From Clusia tigrina (lineage: Eukaryota > Arthropoda > Insecta > Diptera > Clusiidae): a stretch of DNA of 64,000 nt. The stretch is from assembly GCA_920105625.2 (NCBI GenBank), contig OV050030.1:88211152-88275151 (forward strand). The letters are read 5' to 3'. The notes beneath the pieces are model-generated. The model was not told the origin of the DNA. It ran no database searches and worked only from the letters and a program-made list of their open reading frames with translations. The position numbers were made by a program, and so were the translations under genes. Shown here one piece after another: positions 52,366 through 62,861 of the stretch. Position 1 is the first letter of the stretch. Each line of letters starts with the position of its first letter.

Positions 52366-52767
52366 AAATATTGATGTTAAAAATAATACGATATTATGGA
52401 AACGGAAATATATCCGTCTACAGATGACACTATTTCAAAAAAATGAGTAGTATTGGATTGTTTTGTTTTAAAAAAAGGCAGAGTAGCGGCAGGTGAAGAA
52501 CATACATAGAATCAGAATTTGATGACACCGAAAAATAATGTGATGCGTATTGAATGTAATATTGTTACTGGATCATATATTAATAATGCACCAGCACGGT
52601 GTTGAACCTGGGTATAAAAAAGATGAAATTCCATGAAATATTATCTCTTTATTGGTTAACACTAGAGTGATTAGTTCAATTATAGCTAGAATTGTTAATC
52701 AAGCGGTGATTTAATTAATTTTCGTGGAAACAATCACAATTAGACTCCATCTGAAACCACAAAATTA
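52366..52767 (+). pseudogene. Maverick-associated capsid-like gene, 3' part
   Basis: Starts with the right copy of the jockey target duplication, so it joins directly to 36961. Readable blocks: RIECNIVTGSYINN (52547-52588), then in shifted frames EPGYKKDEIP (about 52605), LLVNTRVI and TITIRLHLK (about 52733). These are the C-terminal blocks of the same small protein family as the 5' part. About eight stops or shifts. Confidence 0.5.
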
Positions 52768-54931
52768 AAAGTCATAGAGATGATTATTTATAATAAAAAC
52801 ATATTGAGAGGTATTTTATTTATTAGTTCTACATCTACGCTTGAGATAACAAAACAAATAAATTATAACCAAAGTCAACAATAACAACTTCATCGAAAAA
52901 GAAGATTGAATGAAAATTCATTAAGCAATTGACAACTAACAATATAGAAAATTTAAAATCGTTATACTTTAAATGGAATACAAAAATCTAAGGAGTTTCA
53001 TTAAATCAGAGCGATAGCGAAATGCTTCTGAATGAATTGTGTATCTCTTAAACAGTTTTCAGGCTTCGCTAAAAGTAGAGTTGAAATATCTTTTCTGGGT
53101 CATTTTTTGATAGTTGACCGTAATTGTGGTTGTTTTGTATGGAAGTAAAATATCCAGAAATGAGTATATAGTTTCATGGCTGATGTTAGAATCAGTGTGC
53201 CGTTTTGCCCCGTAAATAAATAGTGTGGATTTCAGATTTGGATTGATAAAGACTTGTTGTATAGATATTCATAAATGCGAGTTCCTCCTAAAGTTGTTTA
53301 TTGAACCTTGTGCTGAGTTTTGTTAGAGATAGTTAAAAATAGATATTGTTGTTGTTGTGGTGATTATGTGATAGATGGATATGAGTATAGACTTTTGCGG
53401 CGGGATTGAACGATATTTTTGGTTGAGTTGTATGTCCATATATGTGCGTGTGCGTTTAATGAAGAAGTGTTATTAAAATATTTTCATGTGATACTAGATG
53501 AGGCCCGGTGTGCTTTACTGCCCGCATCGTATTTTTATTGAAACCAAAGAAGTTTATTATTTGTTTGATTTTATTTTTATCTTGCCCCGAAGTACTTCAT
53601 CGAATTATACTTCCGTATATTTTGAAGAAAATGTTTACTATCAACGTCCTTCCGGAGATCAATGACAATAATGGTTCTGTCGGTGGTTGTAGCTCAACAA
53701 TGAATATTTACGCTAAGTAAAAATATTTGCATTAGCTGTAGAACGTTGTGATTGACTGAAATTTAGAAATTGAAATATCGGCTGTCGAACTGTTTGAACG
53801 TATGCAGCACTCAGACTAAAGTTCCATTTTGTCTTTACAAAATAAAACAAATGTGGCGTTACAAAACTTTAAGTGTAGTGATTAGTTTTAAAGGGAAGAA
53901 GAAGATCGTGTGTTAAAACAAACAATTATATTCTCGATTTTTTTCATGAATTAATAAAATGAAAACATATTATAAATTTTAAAAAAGCTGTGCTTTTAAC
54001 ATAACATAGCATAAATATAGAGATATAATATCTTTCATGAAAGGGAAGGGGTTTTTAATAAACAACGAGTATACTTCTGAAGTCGTAGAAGTCTGAAGTC
54101 GTAGAAGTCTGAAGTCGGGTTAGAACGACTTCGAAATAAACTTTACCTTTCCATGTGCGTGCGAGTTCAACAATGGGGACGTTTTCTTCATAAATCACAA
54201 TTAGGAGCATATCTACGGTAATTTTTAGTAGGGTACCTTGAATTGACCATTTCTTGTGTATGGCTTTGTAGTGTCAATATAACTACTAATATAGAATTTC
54301 GTCCAAAAATATTGTATAGGTCGTAAATTATAATAATATGTAATACAGTGGTCATGTTTCTCAAAATAACACTCCCATTTTTGTGTCATGCTTAATATTA
54401 GTACACGCAACCTTCCTCTGAAATTCCGTTGGAGAATCTTCTATAGGAACCTAGTATTGATTTTTGTGTAATTGTCGGCGTGACAGTTATAGTATGATCT
54501 CCATATTTTGGACTCCATGTATATTTCTGCAAATTTGTATTCTCCTGGCATCAATAAGAGCATAAGTAGACTAAATTGAATTTTACACCCGCAAGTTCCT
54601 TATATCAAAAGAGGGCTGCCTTTTCCCTGATCAACCCTGTTGGTTGCAGATAGCTTTATAATGTCCACAAATTCCTTCCCGTAAAATTTCATCAGTAAAT
54701 CTCTACCAGATCTTAAGTTATTAATAGTTGTTAATAGTTGGCGCCCACTTTTTGCATTGTGTTTACTAGGACCCACATCTCCATAACAGCCAAGTTTCAT
54801 TTCACTATTACTCAAAGGAAAACTGATGTTATGTTCACCATATATTGATTCCAATAAATGTTGTCGATTATTAAACATATCACAAAAAATTGTTTATATA
54901 TATTTAATAATGTCATCACTAACTTTTGATG
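52768..54931. other. Probable further Maverick remnant, mostly unreadable
   Basis: 52775-52990 contains a short + strand frame starting MIIYNKNILRG that may be the next Maverick gene. The remainder is AT-rich. - strand frames at 54878-54600 (92 residues) and 54410-54225 (61 residues) are the only notable ones; I recognise neither. A short tandem repeat (GAAGTCGTAGAAGTCT) lies at 54079-54117. Confidence 0.35.
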
Positions 54932-55363
54932 TGTTGGGCGGCATTGTGTGGTGTGCCTCGCCTAGAAGAAGAACGCATTTATTTGTAAAACACCTGGTTA
55001 TATGCTATTTACATTCATATTGTTGTATCAGTGTATCAGAACGTTCTATTTTATTATTTCTAATTGACCTGGATTGTTATTTGGGATCGCCCTACTCTTT
55101 GGTTTGCACATTCTGCAATTGTCCGCTAATGCAATCATCGAGTGGCACACTTTTGGGAAAGTGCTGACCAGTCAGTAGTGAAATTTCATTGCAGTTCAAT
55201 TGTCAAATTCGCGCACCTAAAGGCAGCAAACGACTTTTACTTAATAATAACATTTTCATTACATCATACGTGCGCCTTAGGGCATGCACATTTATTCTTT
55301 TATTAATAATAAATTCTAATAGCTACTTGAGTTTAGCAGACATTGTGCGTTCGACTCACAACA
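54932..55363 (-). repeat. 3' LTR of gypsy copy 3
   Basis: 432 bp with + strand ends TGTTGGGCGG and CTCACAACA, abutting the same polypurine tract as copy 1. The body is largely unlike LTRs 1 and 2, so copy 3 is another subfamily. Start chosen from the TGTTG terminus and the family length; moderate certainty. Confidence 0.6.
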
Positions 55364-55380
55364 TCCCTCCCCTCTTTCTA
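55364..55380 (-). other. Polypurine tract
   Basis: - strand AGAAAGAGGGGAGGGAT, nearly the same as in copy 1. Confidence 0.75.
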
Positions 55381-55587
55381 AGTAGGTAGTGCAACTACCT
55401 CATAGTTAATAATTCGTTTTATATTTGTGCATCCTATATACTATACAACACATTCGCTTTTTTATTATCTATTTTTCCATGTTTTGGGTTCTTACTGTTT
55501 GTTTTATCTTTTATTGTTTCTTTATTATTTTCTCTCTTTTTTTGTTTTGTTTGTTTTTGTGTTTTATTTTTATCATTATTTTTTTTA

Positions 55588-55800
55588 TGTGCTTAAGTCG
55601 ATAGTCGTCAATTCTGTGTATATGAAGATTATTTTTGTAACGAATTTATTGACAAGACAAGTTACAGCAGTAGTTGCAATTGGGTATGTGGTTATGCCAC
55701 CGAAATAATTTTTCAGCAGAAGAAGGATTATTGAAACATATTTTTTGGCAGATCTTATAGCTATTTCCTCATCAGAGACCTTTCAATGAAAGGCAATTTT
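55588..55800. repeat. Direct repeat, copy 1
   Basis: About 210 bp, roughly 90% like 56203-56440. It holds only one arm of the foldback structure completed in copy 2. Confidence 0.8.
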
Positions 55801-55853
55801 TCCCCAAGCATTTTTATTATGTCTCAGAAATCAACAGCACACCAATTATGAAC

Positions 55854-55927
55854 CCTCCCAGGAATCGAACCTGGGTCTACAGCTGTTGTAATCTGTCCAT
55901 CCAGACAACTACGCTAACTGCGGGTGG
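55854..55927 (-). ncRNA. tRNA-derived SINE-like segment
   Basis: On the - strand an A-box-like TAGCGTAGTTG (about 55905-55915) is followed by a perfect B box GGTTCGATTCC (55861-55871). The B box sits in a canonical T arm: a 6 bp stem CCCAGG/CCTGGG with loop TTCGATT. The flanks do not form an acceptor stem, so this is a tRNA-derived relic or SINE head rather than a tRNA gene. Confidence 0.5.
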
Positions 55928-56202
55928 TGAACTCACTGATCAAATTCTGTTCATGTACTGTCTCATTCCACCACACACTCTAATCAACTCTGTCTCATTA
56001 TTACCCCTCTTTTGTTCCGTTAGGTCTCTCTCTCTGTTTCTTATTACATTTGAGTGGTGTCATAGTACATTGCTTTTGTTAGTGGCAGGCTAATTAAGCC
56101 TGATCACACTAACCTTCTAAGGATACTTTCTATAAAGTTTACAATTTCTTGTGAAGATTCGTCAGTAGACATAGTTGTCACCTTTTTACCGTATTCATTC
56201 TG

Positions 56203-56440
56203 TTAATGTGCGTAATTCGATAGTCGTCAATTCTGTGTATATGAAGATTATTTTTGTAACGAATTTATTGACAAAACAAGTTACAACAGTAGTTGCAATT
56301 GCGTATGTTGTTATGCCACCGGAATTATTTTTCAGAAGAAGAAGAAGAATTATTGAAACATTTTTTTTTGGCAGATCTTATAGCTATTTCGGACACGCCA
56401 CTTGTCCTCATCAGAGATCTTTCAATGAAAGGCAATGTTT
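56203..56440. repeat. Direct repeat, copy 2
   Basis: Second copy of 55588-55800, with a 20 bp extra segment near 56391 and a continuation into the foldback right arm. Confidence 0.8.
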
Positions 56441-56493
56441 CAATAATTCTTCTTCTTCTTCTGAAAAGTTATTACGGTGGCATAACAACATAC
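56303..56493. repeat. Foldback/MITE-like inverted repeat
   Basis: Arms 56303-56359 and 56437-56493 are 57 bp inverted repeats with about five mismatches (outer end GTATGTTGTTATGCCACCG, inner part rich in GAA), separated by 77 bp. Non-coding; no target duplication was identified. Confidence 0.75.
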
Positions 56494-58025
56494 AACATTC
56501 CTCATATTCTACTTCAAAATAATTTCCAATTCCGCTCTTGGAAACTCCGTTACAAACACCCACTCATCCTTCGCGAACTGTATTTCCCCTGCGGTCTCTA
56601 GTACCACATCCAGATTTGTTGAACTGCACTTCTGGAAGGGTCTTCTTACTCCGTGGCAGCATTAGCCATTAATCTAAAGTTTTGCCTATTACAAAGTGTT
56701 TACTTAGTTCTAATTACCTTAAACCGCACTTCAAATTTGAATACTACTCCATTCCACTTCGGTTCACTCGTCTTACCCTCCTACATTATGAGATTCATTA
56801 CTTCGTTACTATATACCAGGCGGGAAGAGGAATGAACTATTGATTGATTTTACCGCCGAATATAATTATTCTGAACAAATCTATTTGCCTCTCTGACATA
56901 AGCAAGAATATTTAAGATAAACCCGTTAATGTGAAGACTGTGTCAATTGTATGAGTAAATTTTTCATTGCAGATTATATTTTGTAAATTAATTATCACCT
57001 GGTATGTGCATATCCATAAACAAGTGTATTCTACCACACCCTGCAGTCCACCATACATGACTACATATATACCTTCCAGGCACACCCTCGTGTTGTGTTC
57101 CTTTCAACCGTTATTCTATTTTTCCACTTCAGCGAATTCCTGTTCTTATTTATATATAAATGTTTTCCTTGGACTTCTTTTTAATCCATTACATTGTCCC
57201 ACACTACCTCTCCCTTAAATTTTACTTTATCTTGCTTATTCTAAATTCTATTTAGCTACGAATCCAACCAATTCCCATAATATCTACTCCAGTTTCATTT
57301 TTATTTATATTAACACCTTCATTCTCCCAGCTGTCTATTTCTAATTGTAAATCCCCCCCTTTTTTTCTAACGTCAATTTTAGCTAAAGTATATTCGATCC
57401 AGTCAAGTTAACAAAACTTCTATCTAAAAAACTACTATCATACTTTCTTATTAGACTGGACACTGGTTTCTATTGGGGCAGATTTTGTCCACCTTCATAT
57501 CATGTGCGATGTTTGTACCAATGTACGTCTACAATCATACATGCACTCCATCTTCATACTATATGTAAAGTTTGTACGAATGCTCAAGCATACGTGCACT
57601 GCTAACATTTCCGCCCTGCCTGCGCTCCACTTTACGCTTTGCATAATAGATTGGTAAATGCACTTGCGGTTTGCCCAAATGCATTAAATAAATCTTTTAT
57701 TCATATTTTTTCTTCCATTGAATTTTGATTCTCGTATCTGTGTTTTTTTCTATCTCACATTTTTTTCATCACTAATTATTACCGTACTTAATATTTTTCA
57801 ACCATTCTCATTTTCCTTATTCTTGTTCTTACTACTTGCATGTTCTTGCTTGCATATTCCCATTATGTAATTTATTAGTGACCTAAGTCAACATGGTTTA
57901 ATTTCACGCTGGCCTTGACTTTGAAAATAAAATTGACGCGATTTTATACTTGTTAATAAAATGCTGATTTCAGTTGCTCATCAAATGGTATTTAGTTGCG
58001 AGTTCGCAAATGGAATAACTTTAGT

Positions 58026-58583
58026 AAGTTATTGTGGAGTTTTTTGAATTAGCCTTTTATCGTTACCACCGTGGTAACTGGGATGCTGTTTACTGCCACT
58101 GTGTACGGCCCTAACCACACAGGAGAAAATTTATTTTTCCTAGTTCGGCTCTTCATTAGTGTTCGGTCACCCACATGAAAGACTACTAGGTTTAGTAGCT
58201 TGTTGTAGGCTTCGCTGGCTTTTCGTTTAGCAAGATCTTGCTTTTCTCCATCCAATTCGTTCGCTCGCTGTAACTGATATTTCCGCACTTCATTTGGGTC
58301 TTCAACATTGTATACTGGCGCAAATTTGCACTTCTAATTTGCTGGCATGTTGAAATCAAAACCGTGTTTTCTAAACGGAGTATGCTTCATTGATACATGT
58401 ACAGTATTGTTGTGCACATGCATTGCAGTGGTCAACAATTGATCATAATTCGAGCCGTCTTCCTTGGCAAAACTGCGCAAGTACTCAGCCAGAGGTGGAT
58501 GACTACCTACAATATCAATGTGAACTTTATCAAATGGTTGTTTCAGTGTTTGCTCTTGTTTGCCTGACATTTTGGGCAACACT
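58026..58583 (-). pseudogene. pol: Gypsy copy 3 integrase with core deletion
   Basis: - strand 58582-58334 reads VHIDIVGSHPPLAEYLRSFA: the first catalytic Asp block (DIVG) is fused directly to the segment that follows the catalytic Glu in copy 2. The stretch with the second Asp and the Glu is deleted, in frame. 58288-58049 carries the tail with the GPY/F module (FSPVWLGPYTV). Cannot integrate. Confidence 0.75.
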
Positions 58584-59655
58584 TTACATATTTATTTATG
58601 TCTCGGAGCATACCTTTACAGGCGTATACCCGTCTGACTCTCTCGTAGGTTTTCCAAGATCCCTGTTGACTCACCTAGACGTGAGTCATGGAAATCATTC
58701 AGTACCTCCTGAATATCTTTGTCATTCTCGAGCCACTTTACCTTGTTGGCTACCTGTTTGTCTCTTTCGTCATTCGTTTCTCTAGTTTCTGCTGCTTCTG
58801 TGTCAACCACTGTCCGTTTAACATTGGCCATCTCCCTGTCGGCCTTTCCCTTTGCTCTAGTTTGAACTACAGATATCTTTTGCTCTTGTGGCACTCTACT
58901 AAGTGCATCTGCATTTAGGTTCTTTTTCCAGGCTTTATGTATATGTTTTCAATATCATACTCAGGAAATCTGTGCCGAAAAACTGCCAAACGAGAGGTTT
59001 AATCTTTAATTTTCGCTATGCCTCTCAGCGGTTGATTGTCTGTATAAATTTTGAATGGGCGTCCTAGTAGATCTCAAATTCTTCGTAGCGCACACTTTGA
59101 CTAGAAATTCTTTATCTATTGTGGAGTATCTCTTCTCCGTATCGCTAGCCTGCTTGCGAATGCTATTGGTCGGTCATTACCGACTTCCCATTGTGACAAT
59201 ACTTCCCACAATGCTTCATTGCTAGCATCGGTGGTCAACAAAAAAAAAAGTCGGGGTACGCCAAAATCGGTGGCGAGCTAATTATCTCTTTTAGCTTCTC
59301 GAATGCTTGCTGACAGCAGAGATGACAATATTATCTGGATACACAAAATAATCTAACCCTTGCAAGCCTGTTAGCACATGGTTCATCAGCCGTTGGCAAG
59401 CAGTCGGTGCTCCTGTTAATCCAAACGGCATCCTATTGAATTCATAGTGCCCCAAACCGGTACTGAACGTGGTTTTTTGCTTATACCGGGTATCCTCCAG
59501 AACCTGATGGTAGCCATTTGCTAGATCAAGCGTAGAAAAATAGCTACTGTGTCCTAATTGGTTCTCTTAATTGGATTTCTTCTATCCTTGGAATCGGGAC
59601 CACCTGCTTGATAGTAGCGTCGTTCAATTTCCTAAAATCTACATCCATTCTTCAG
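58584..59655 (-). pseudogene. pol: Gypsy copy 3 pol: RT and RNase H remnant
   Basis: - strand order: RT piece 59650-59330 (RKLND, GHYEFNRMPFGL and DYFVYPDN-like active site at about 59335-59365, altered from YLDD), abrupt loss of the rest of the palm, RNase H 59290-58930, and tether 58894-58616 (LSR then PQEQKISVVQTRAK). Compared with copy 2, protease and the N-terminal RT are missing (about 1.4 kb lost at 59655/59663). Confidence 0.7.
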
Positions 59656-59659
59656 TTCT

Positions 59660-60187
59660 TCTTTTACCTAGTTTTCCCTAGTCCCTTTGTTGAGATTGTT
59701 TTTGCCTGCATTCAGCTGCTCGATGTCCCCAACAAAAGCATTTCAATCCCTGTATGGTGTTGCTCATCCTTGCTTCACTTCTGGAATTCAAAGCTTGTCG
59801 CTGCTGATTACTCCAAATGTTGAAGGGATTCATTCCTTGGCTAAATCCTTCTGTGTAATTTACTCTTGGCCTGCTCAAATTATTCCCACATTTTCTCCTG
59901 GATGGATTCGGGTACCGCGTCGCTGGCTGGCGCCTACTCTGATCCCATTCTGTGCCCCCTAGGCACTGTAGACGTGCTTCATGGTCATACGCTTGTAATT
60001 TCATGCAGAAGGGCGTGTTTTTGCATGTAAAGCACTCATCCCTCGTATTCTCGTATTTCTCGTATTCGCGGCTCTTTTGTCGAAGACACCGGGATTATAC
60101 GCTTCTCTGTATACGTTTGGGACGAAATTGTTTCCCCCCTATCCACAACAGCGGCAGTGAACATTTCTTGTATTTCCAACGCTATTG
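59660..60187 (-). pseudogene. gag: Gypsy copy 3 gag, nucleocapsid part
   Basis: - strand 60004-59678 reads homologously to copy 2 (SQGMNPFN, LNSRSEARMSN). The zinc knuckle is damaged: CFCWGHRAAEC, with residues between the second Cys and His lost. Split from the upstream gag by the mariner at 60190-61122. Confidence 0.7.
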
Positions 60188-61124
60188 TACAGGGTGGCCC
60201 AAATAAGACCAGCTGATGTGAAACACAAATAACTTTTTTATTTTTTAACATAATTTATATTTTCTTTTTGCAGATTATAACTGAACTCTTGGAAATTTAA
60301 ATGAATACGTACAGTCCACAACAACGCATTAAAATTATCGAATTTTATTATTCTTCTCAACGATCCATTGTTCTGACGCAGCGAAATTATCGCCGTTTTC
60401 GGATGAAGCGCATTTCCATTTAAGTGGTTATGTGAATAAACAAAACTGTAGGTTGTGGGGCTCCGAAAATCCAAGGGCAATACATCAGCATCAGTCACAC
60501 CCAATCAGATGCACTGTTTGGTGCGGTGTTATGGCCACAAAAATCATCGGCCTATATTTCTTTGAGAATGAGGATGAAACGCCAGAAACGGTCTCCGGGG
60601 CTTCTTACAGAACAGTGATCGACAACTTTTTGCGGCCAATGGTGGAGCAACATTCTAATTTGTGGTTTCAACAATATGGAGCCACTGCGCATACTCCTAG
60701 GCAAACTATTGACATGCTGCGTGAAATTTTTGGTGAACGCATAATTTCAAGAAATTCAGATTTCCCTTGGCCTCCTCGTTCACCAGATTTAACTGCGCCC
60801 AATTTTTTTTATGGGGATATTTAAAAGACAAAGTGTATGTTAACAAACCACAGACACTTGGACAGCTCAAGCAGAATATTCGAGACGAAATACGGCGCCT
60901 GCAACCAGAAACATTACGCCGTGTAATGCAAAATGCGCTAAAAAGAGCCAATGCCTGTATCGAACAAAATGGTGGTCATTTGTCTGATGTCATATTTCTC
61001 ACATAGTCACGTTAAATTTCCATAAAATGTATTTAACATATTAAAATAAATCATTTTAAAAAACCCGTTATTACAAGAGTTACACGTGTTTAACATCACT
61101 AGGTCTCATTTGGGCCACCCTGTA
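60188..61124 (+). mobile_element. Non-autonomous DD41D mariner in gag of copy 3
   Basis: 933 bp element 60190-61122 with terminal inverted repeats CAGGGTGGCCCAAATAAGAC (left) and the complement of CAGGGTGGCCCAAATGAGAC (right), flanked by TA on both sides. The terminal repeat resembles that of the 4946 element (CAGGGTTGCCCAAATTCGAC). Shorter than the 1.3 kb relative because of an internal deletion. Confidence 0.9.
60301..61006 (+). pseudogene. DD41D mariner transposase, deleted and mutated
   Basis: The ATG at 60301 opens MNTYSPQQRIKIIEFYY, then about 120 residues are missing and the frame jumps (near 60395) to SDEAHFHLSG, the first catalytic Asp block. The second block reads QQYGATAHT (Asp to Tyr) and the third APNFF (Asp to Asn), 41 residues apart, so two of the three catalytic acids are lost. 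A frameshift in a T run at about 60808 precedes the C-terminus (GYLKDKVYVNKP to 61006). Confidence 0.85.
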
Positions 61125-62400
61125 TATATTTCTGTTGCCAGCCCCTGTAGTGATCCTAGCAAAGGCTGGTATGTTCTCACCTACCAGCAGTTTCCCGATT
61201 CTGATTTCTTGAGTTAAATCCTCCAAAGTCCTCAGGTAAGTTCTCCTCAGGAGACCGTAAAGCACATCCGCACTGCTGAATCGCTTTGGTGGCACAACGT
61301 TGTATGTGTCTCCGAACAACCTCTGCTTCACAAAATCCTGTAACTCATCTGGCCTGATGCTCCTCGTCGCAAATCCACACTCATGAATGAACCTACTGAC
61401 TTCTGACCGTAAGCGGCACCAGTAAACACGGGTACCAACCTGGCCATTGTTTTCGAAATTTCCTCTATCCCCATCTTACTACCTCCGAATCTATTACTCT
61501 GTTTTATTAATTAGTTTTCATTAATTCCTGGGGCTACTTCAACCTCTATTTCCCTCAGTTCTAGAAGGCTCGTGACACAGGACGGAGCAGTAGACCTCTG
61601 CTCAAATTCCCGACCTTCTGGTGATAAAAGCACGACTCCATCTTCAGTAGTCCCAGACCAAAAATCTGGATGATGATTATCACTTACTACAATTTTCGGC
61701 TTAGTAACCCGATTGGTTCCTTCGGGTGACAAATACTCCGGCCAGCGCACTTCTGGTGGCAAAGCTAGTACTGTTGTGTATGTATTTGAGAAGTTGATAC
61801 CGATCTTACTCTTGTTGGCTTACCAGCTGCCATGATTCTCTTGAGCTCTAGATTTTCCCTCTCCAAATATTATGCGGCCTCCTCTCGGAGTTGCCATGAA
61901 AGTTCCCTAGTTTTTTTCTCGAGAAATTCGGTATTCGCCTTCAACTATTCTGTATCCTTGAAGACTTGAAAAAATTTCTCCTCCGTTCGACTCTGAATAG
62001 TCGCTAATGCTTGGTCTGCTGCTTCCAAAGTTGACAAGTTCTCACTGTCCCTCGCTAATCTCCAGAGCACCTGGGTTTCACTTTTGCTCGTTGCTGCTTC
62101 CAATTCTTCATACCGTTTTTCTGTAAATAACTTTACTTTCGTCTGTAAAAACCTTAACTTGTCATGAGCCTTGTCCTCTGGCCAACCAGGACTATCTGCT
62201 TGTGCTTCTAGCTCTTCTAGATCTAACCTGAACTTGGTCAACCAGTCCCGTATTAAAACGTTGACATATACCGGATAATCCTTGGCAAGGTACAACTTGT
62301 CAACACAATACTCCTTAAAACGTAACAATTCCTCGTTATTATCGTTAAATGTCTCCCACAAGGTTTCTAGTTCCGCTATGCGCTTTTGGTAGTACCCGCT
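61125..62400 (-). pseudogene. gag: Gypsy copy 3 gag, N-terminal and capsid part
   Basis: Pieces on the - strand: 62361-61945 (138 residues, helical), 61762-61511 (RWPEYLSPEGTNR, matching RWPGYFTPEGIRR of copy 2) and 61331-61131 (capsid, LEDLTQEIRIGKLL). Stops and shifts lie between the pieces. Aligns over its length with 45990-44438. Confidence 0.75.
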
Positions 62401-62861
62401 ATTCTTTCGTGCCTTATTATCCTTTCTACAATACCTGAGCCTCCAGCAATCTTTTAGCTTCTTTTGGTACTTCCATAGACCGAATTAATTCTTATTTACG
62501 AACCGTTGCCTTCAAAAAAAATAAGTGTTACAACTTAATACTTTAATTCTCAAATCTGCCTTGATAATTCCACTCACTTTATAACTTCAATGAGTCCCCG
62601 CATATAAATTTATAAAACTTTTATTTCAATCATTATTAACATATCAAATTATACTCAACATCGACCTACTGAAATCTGCGCCACGATAAGCCCCATAATC
62701 TCATCATAACCACGTAGTTATTACTTCACTAAAATTATTTGCCATTTGACCCGATTTCGTGTTGTTTTTTTCGCTATATTATTTTTCATAAACCTTATGC
62801 TTCACTTGAAGGACATAACGTTGATTTTCTAAACTTAACTGCGTAATATATAGATATATTT
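62401..62861 (-). other. Leader of gypsy copy 3
   Basis: AT-rich leader with blocks shared with 46000-46420. Cut at about 62861 by the 3' end of the LINE; the 5' LTR is not in the window. Confidence 0.55.

Larger units (their letters stand above)
55381..58025 (-). other. 3' region of gypsy copy 3, env not readable
   Basis: About 2.6 kb; the first 200 bp are pyrimidine-rich on the + strand as in the other copies. No Env blocks are readable. It holds a roughly 210 bp direct repeat (55588-55800 and 56203-56440), a tRNA-like segment and a foldback element, listed separately. 56880-57080 resembles copy 2. No gene is seen in 56500-58025. Confidence 0.5.

Noticed and set aside
55854..55927. A functional tRNA gene
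   Set aside because: The T arm and boxes are good, but no acceptor stem or regular anticodon arm forms.
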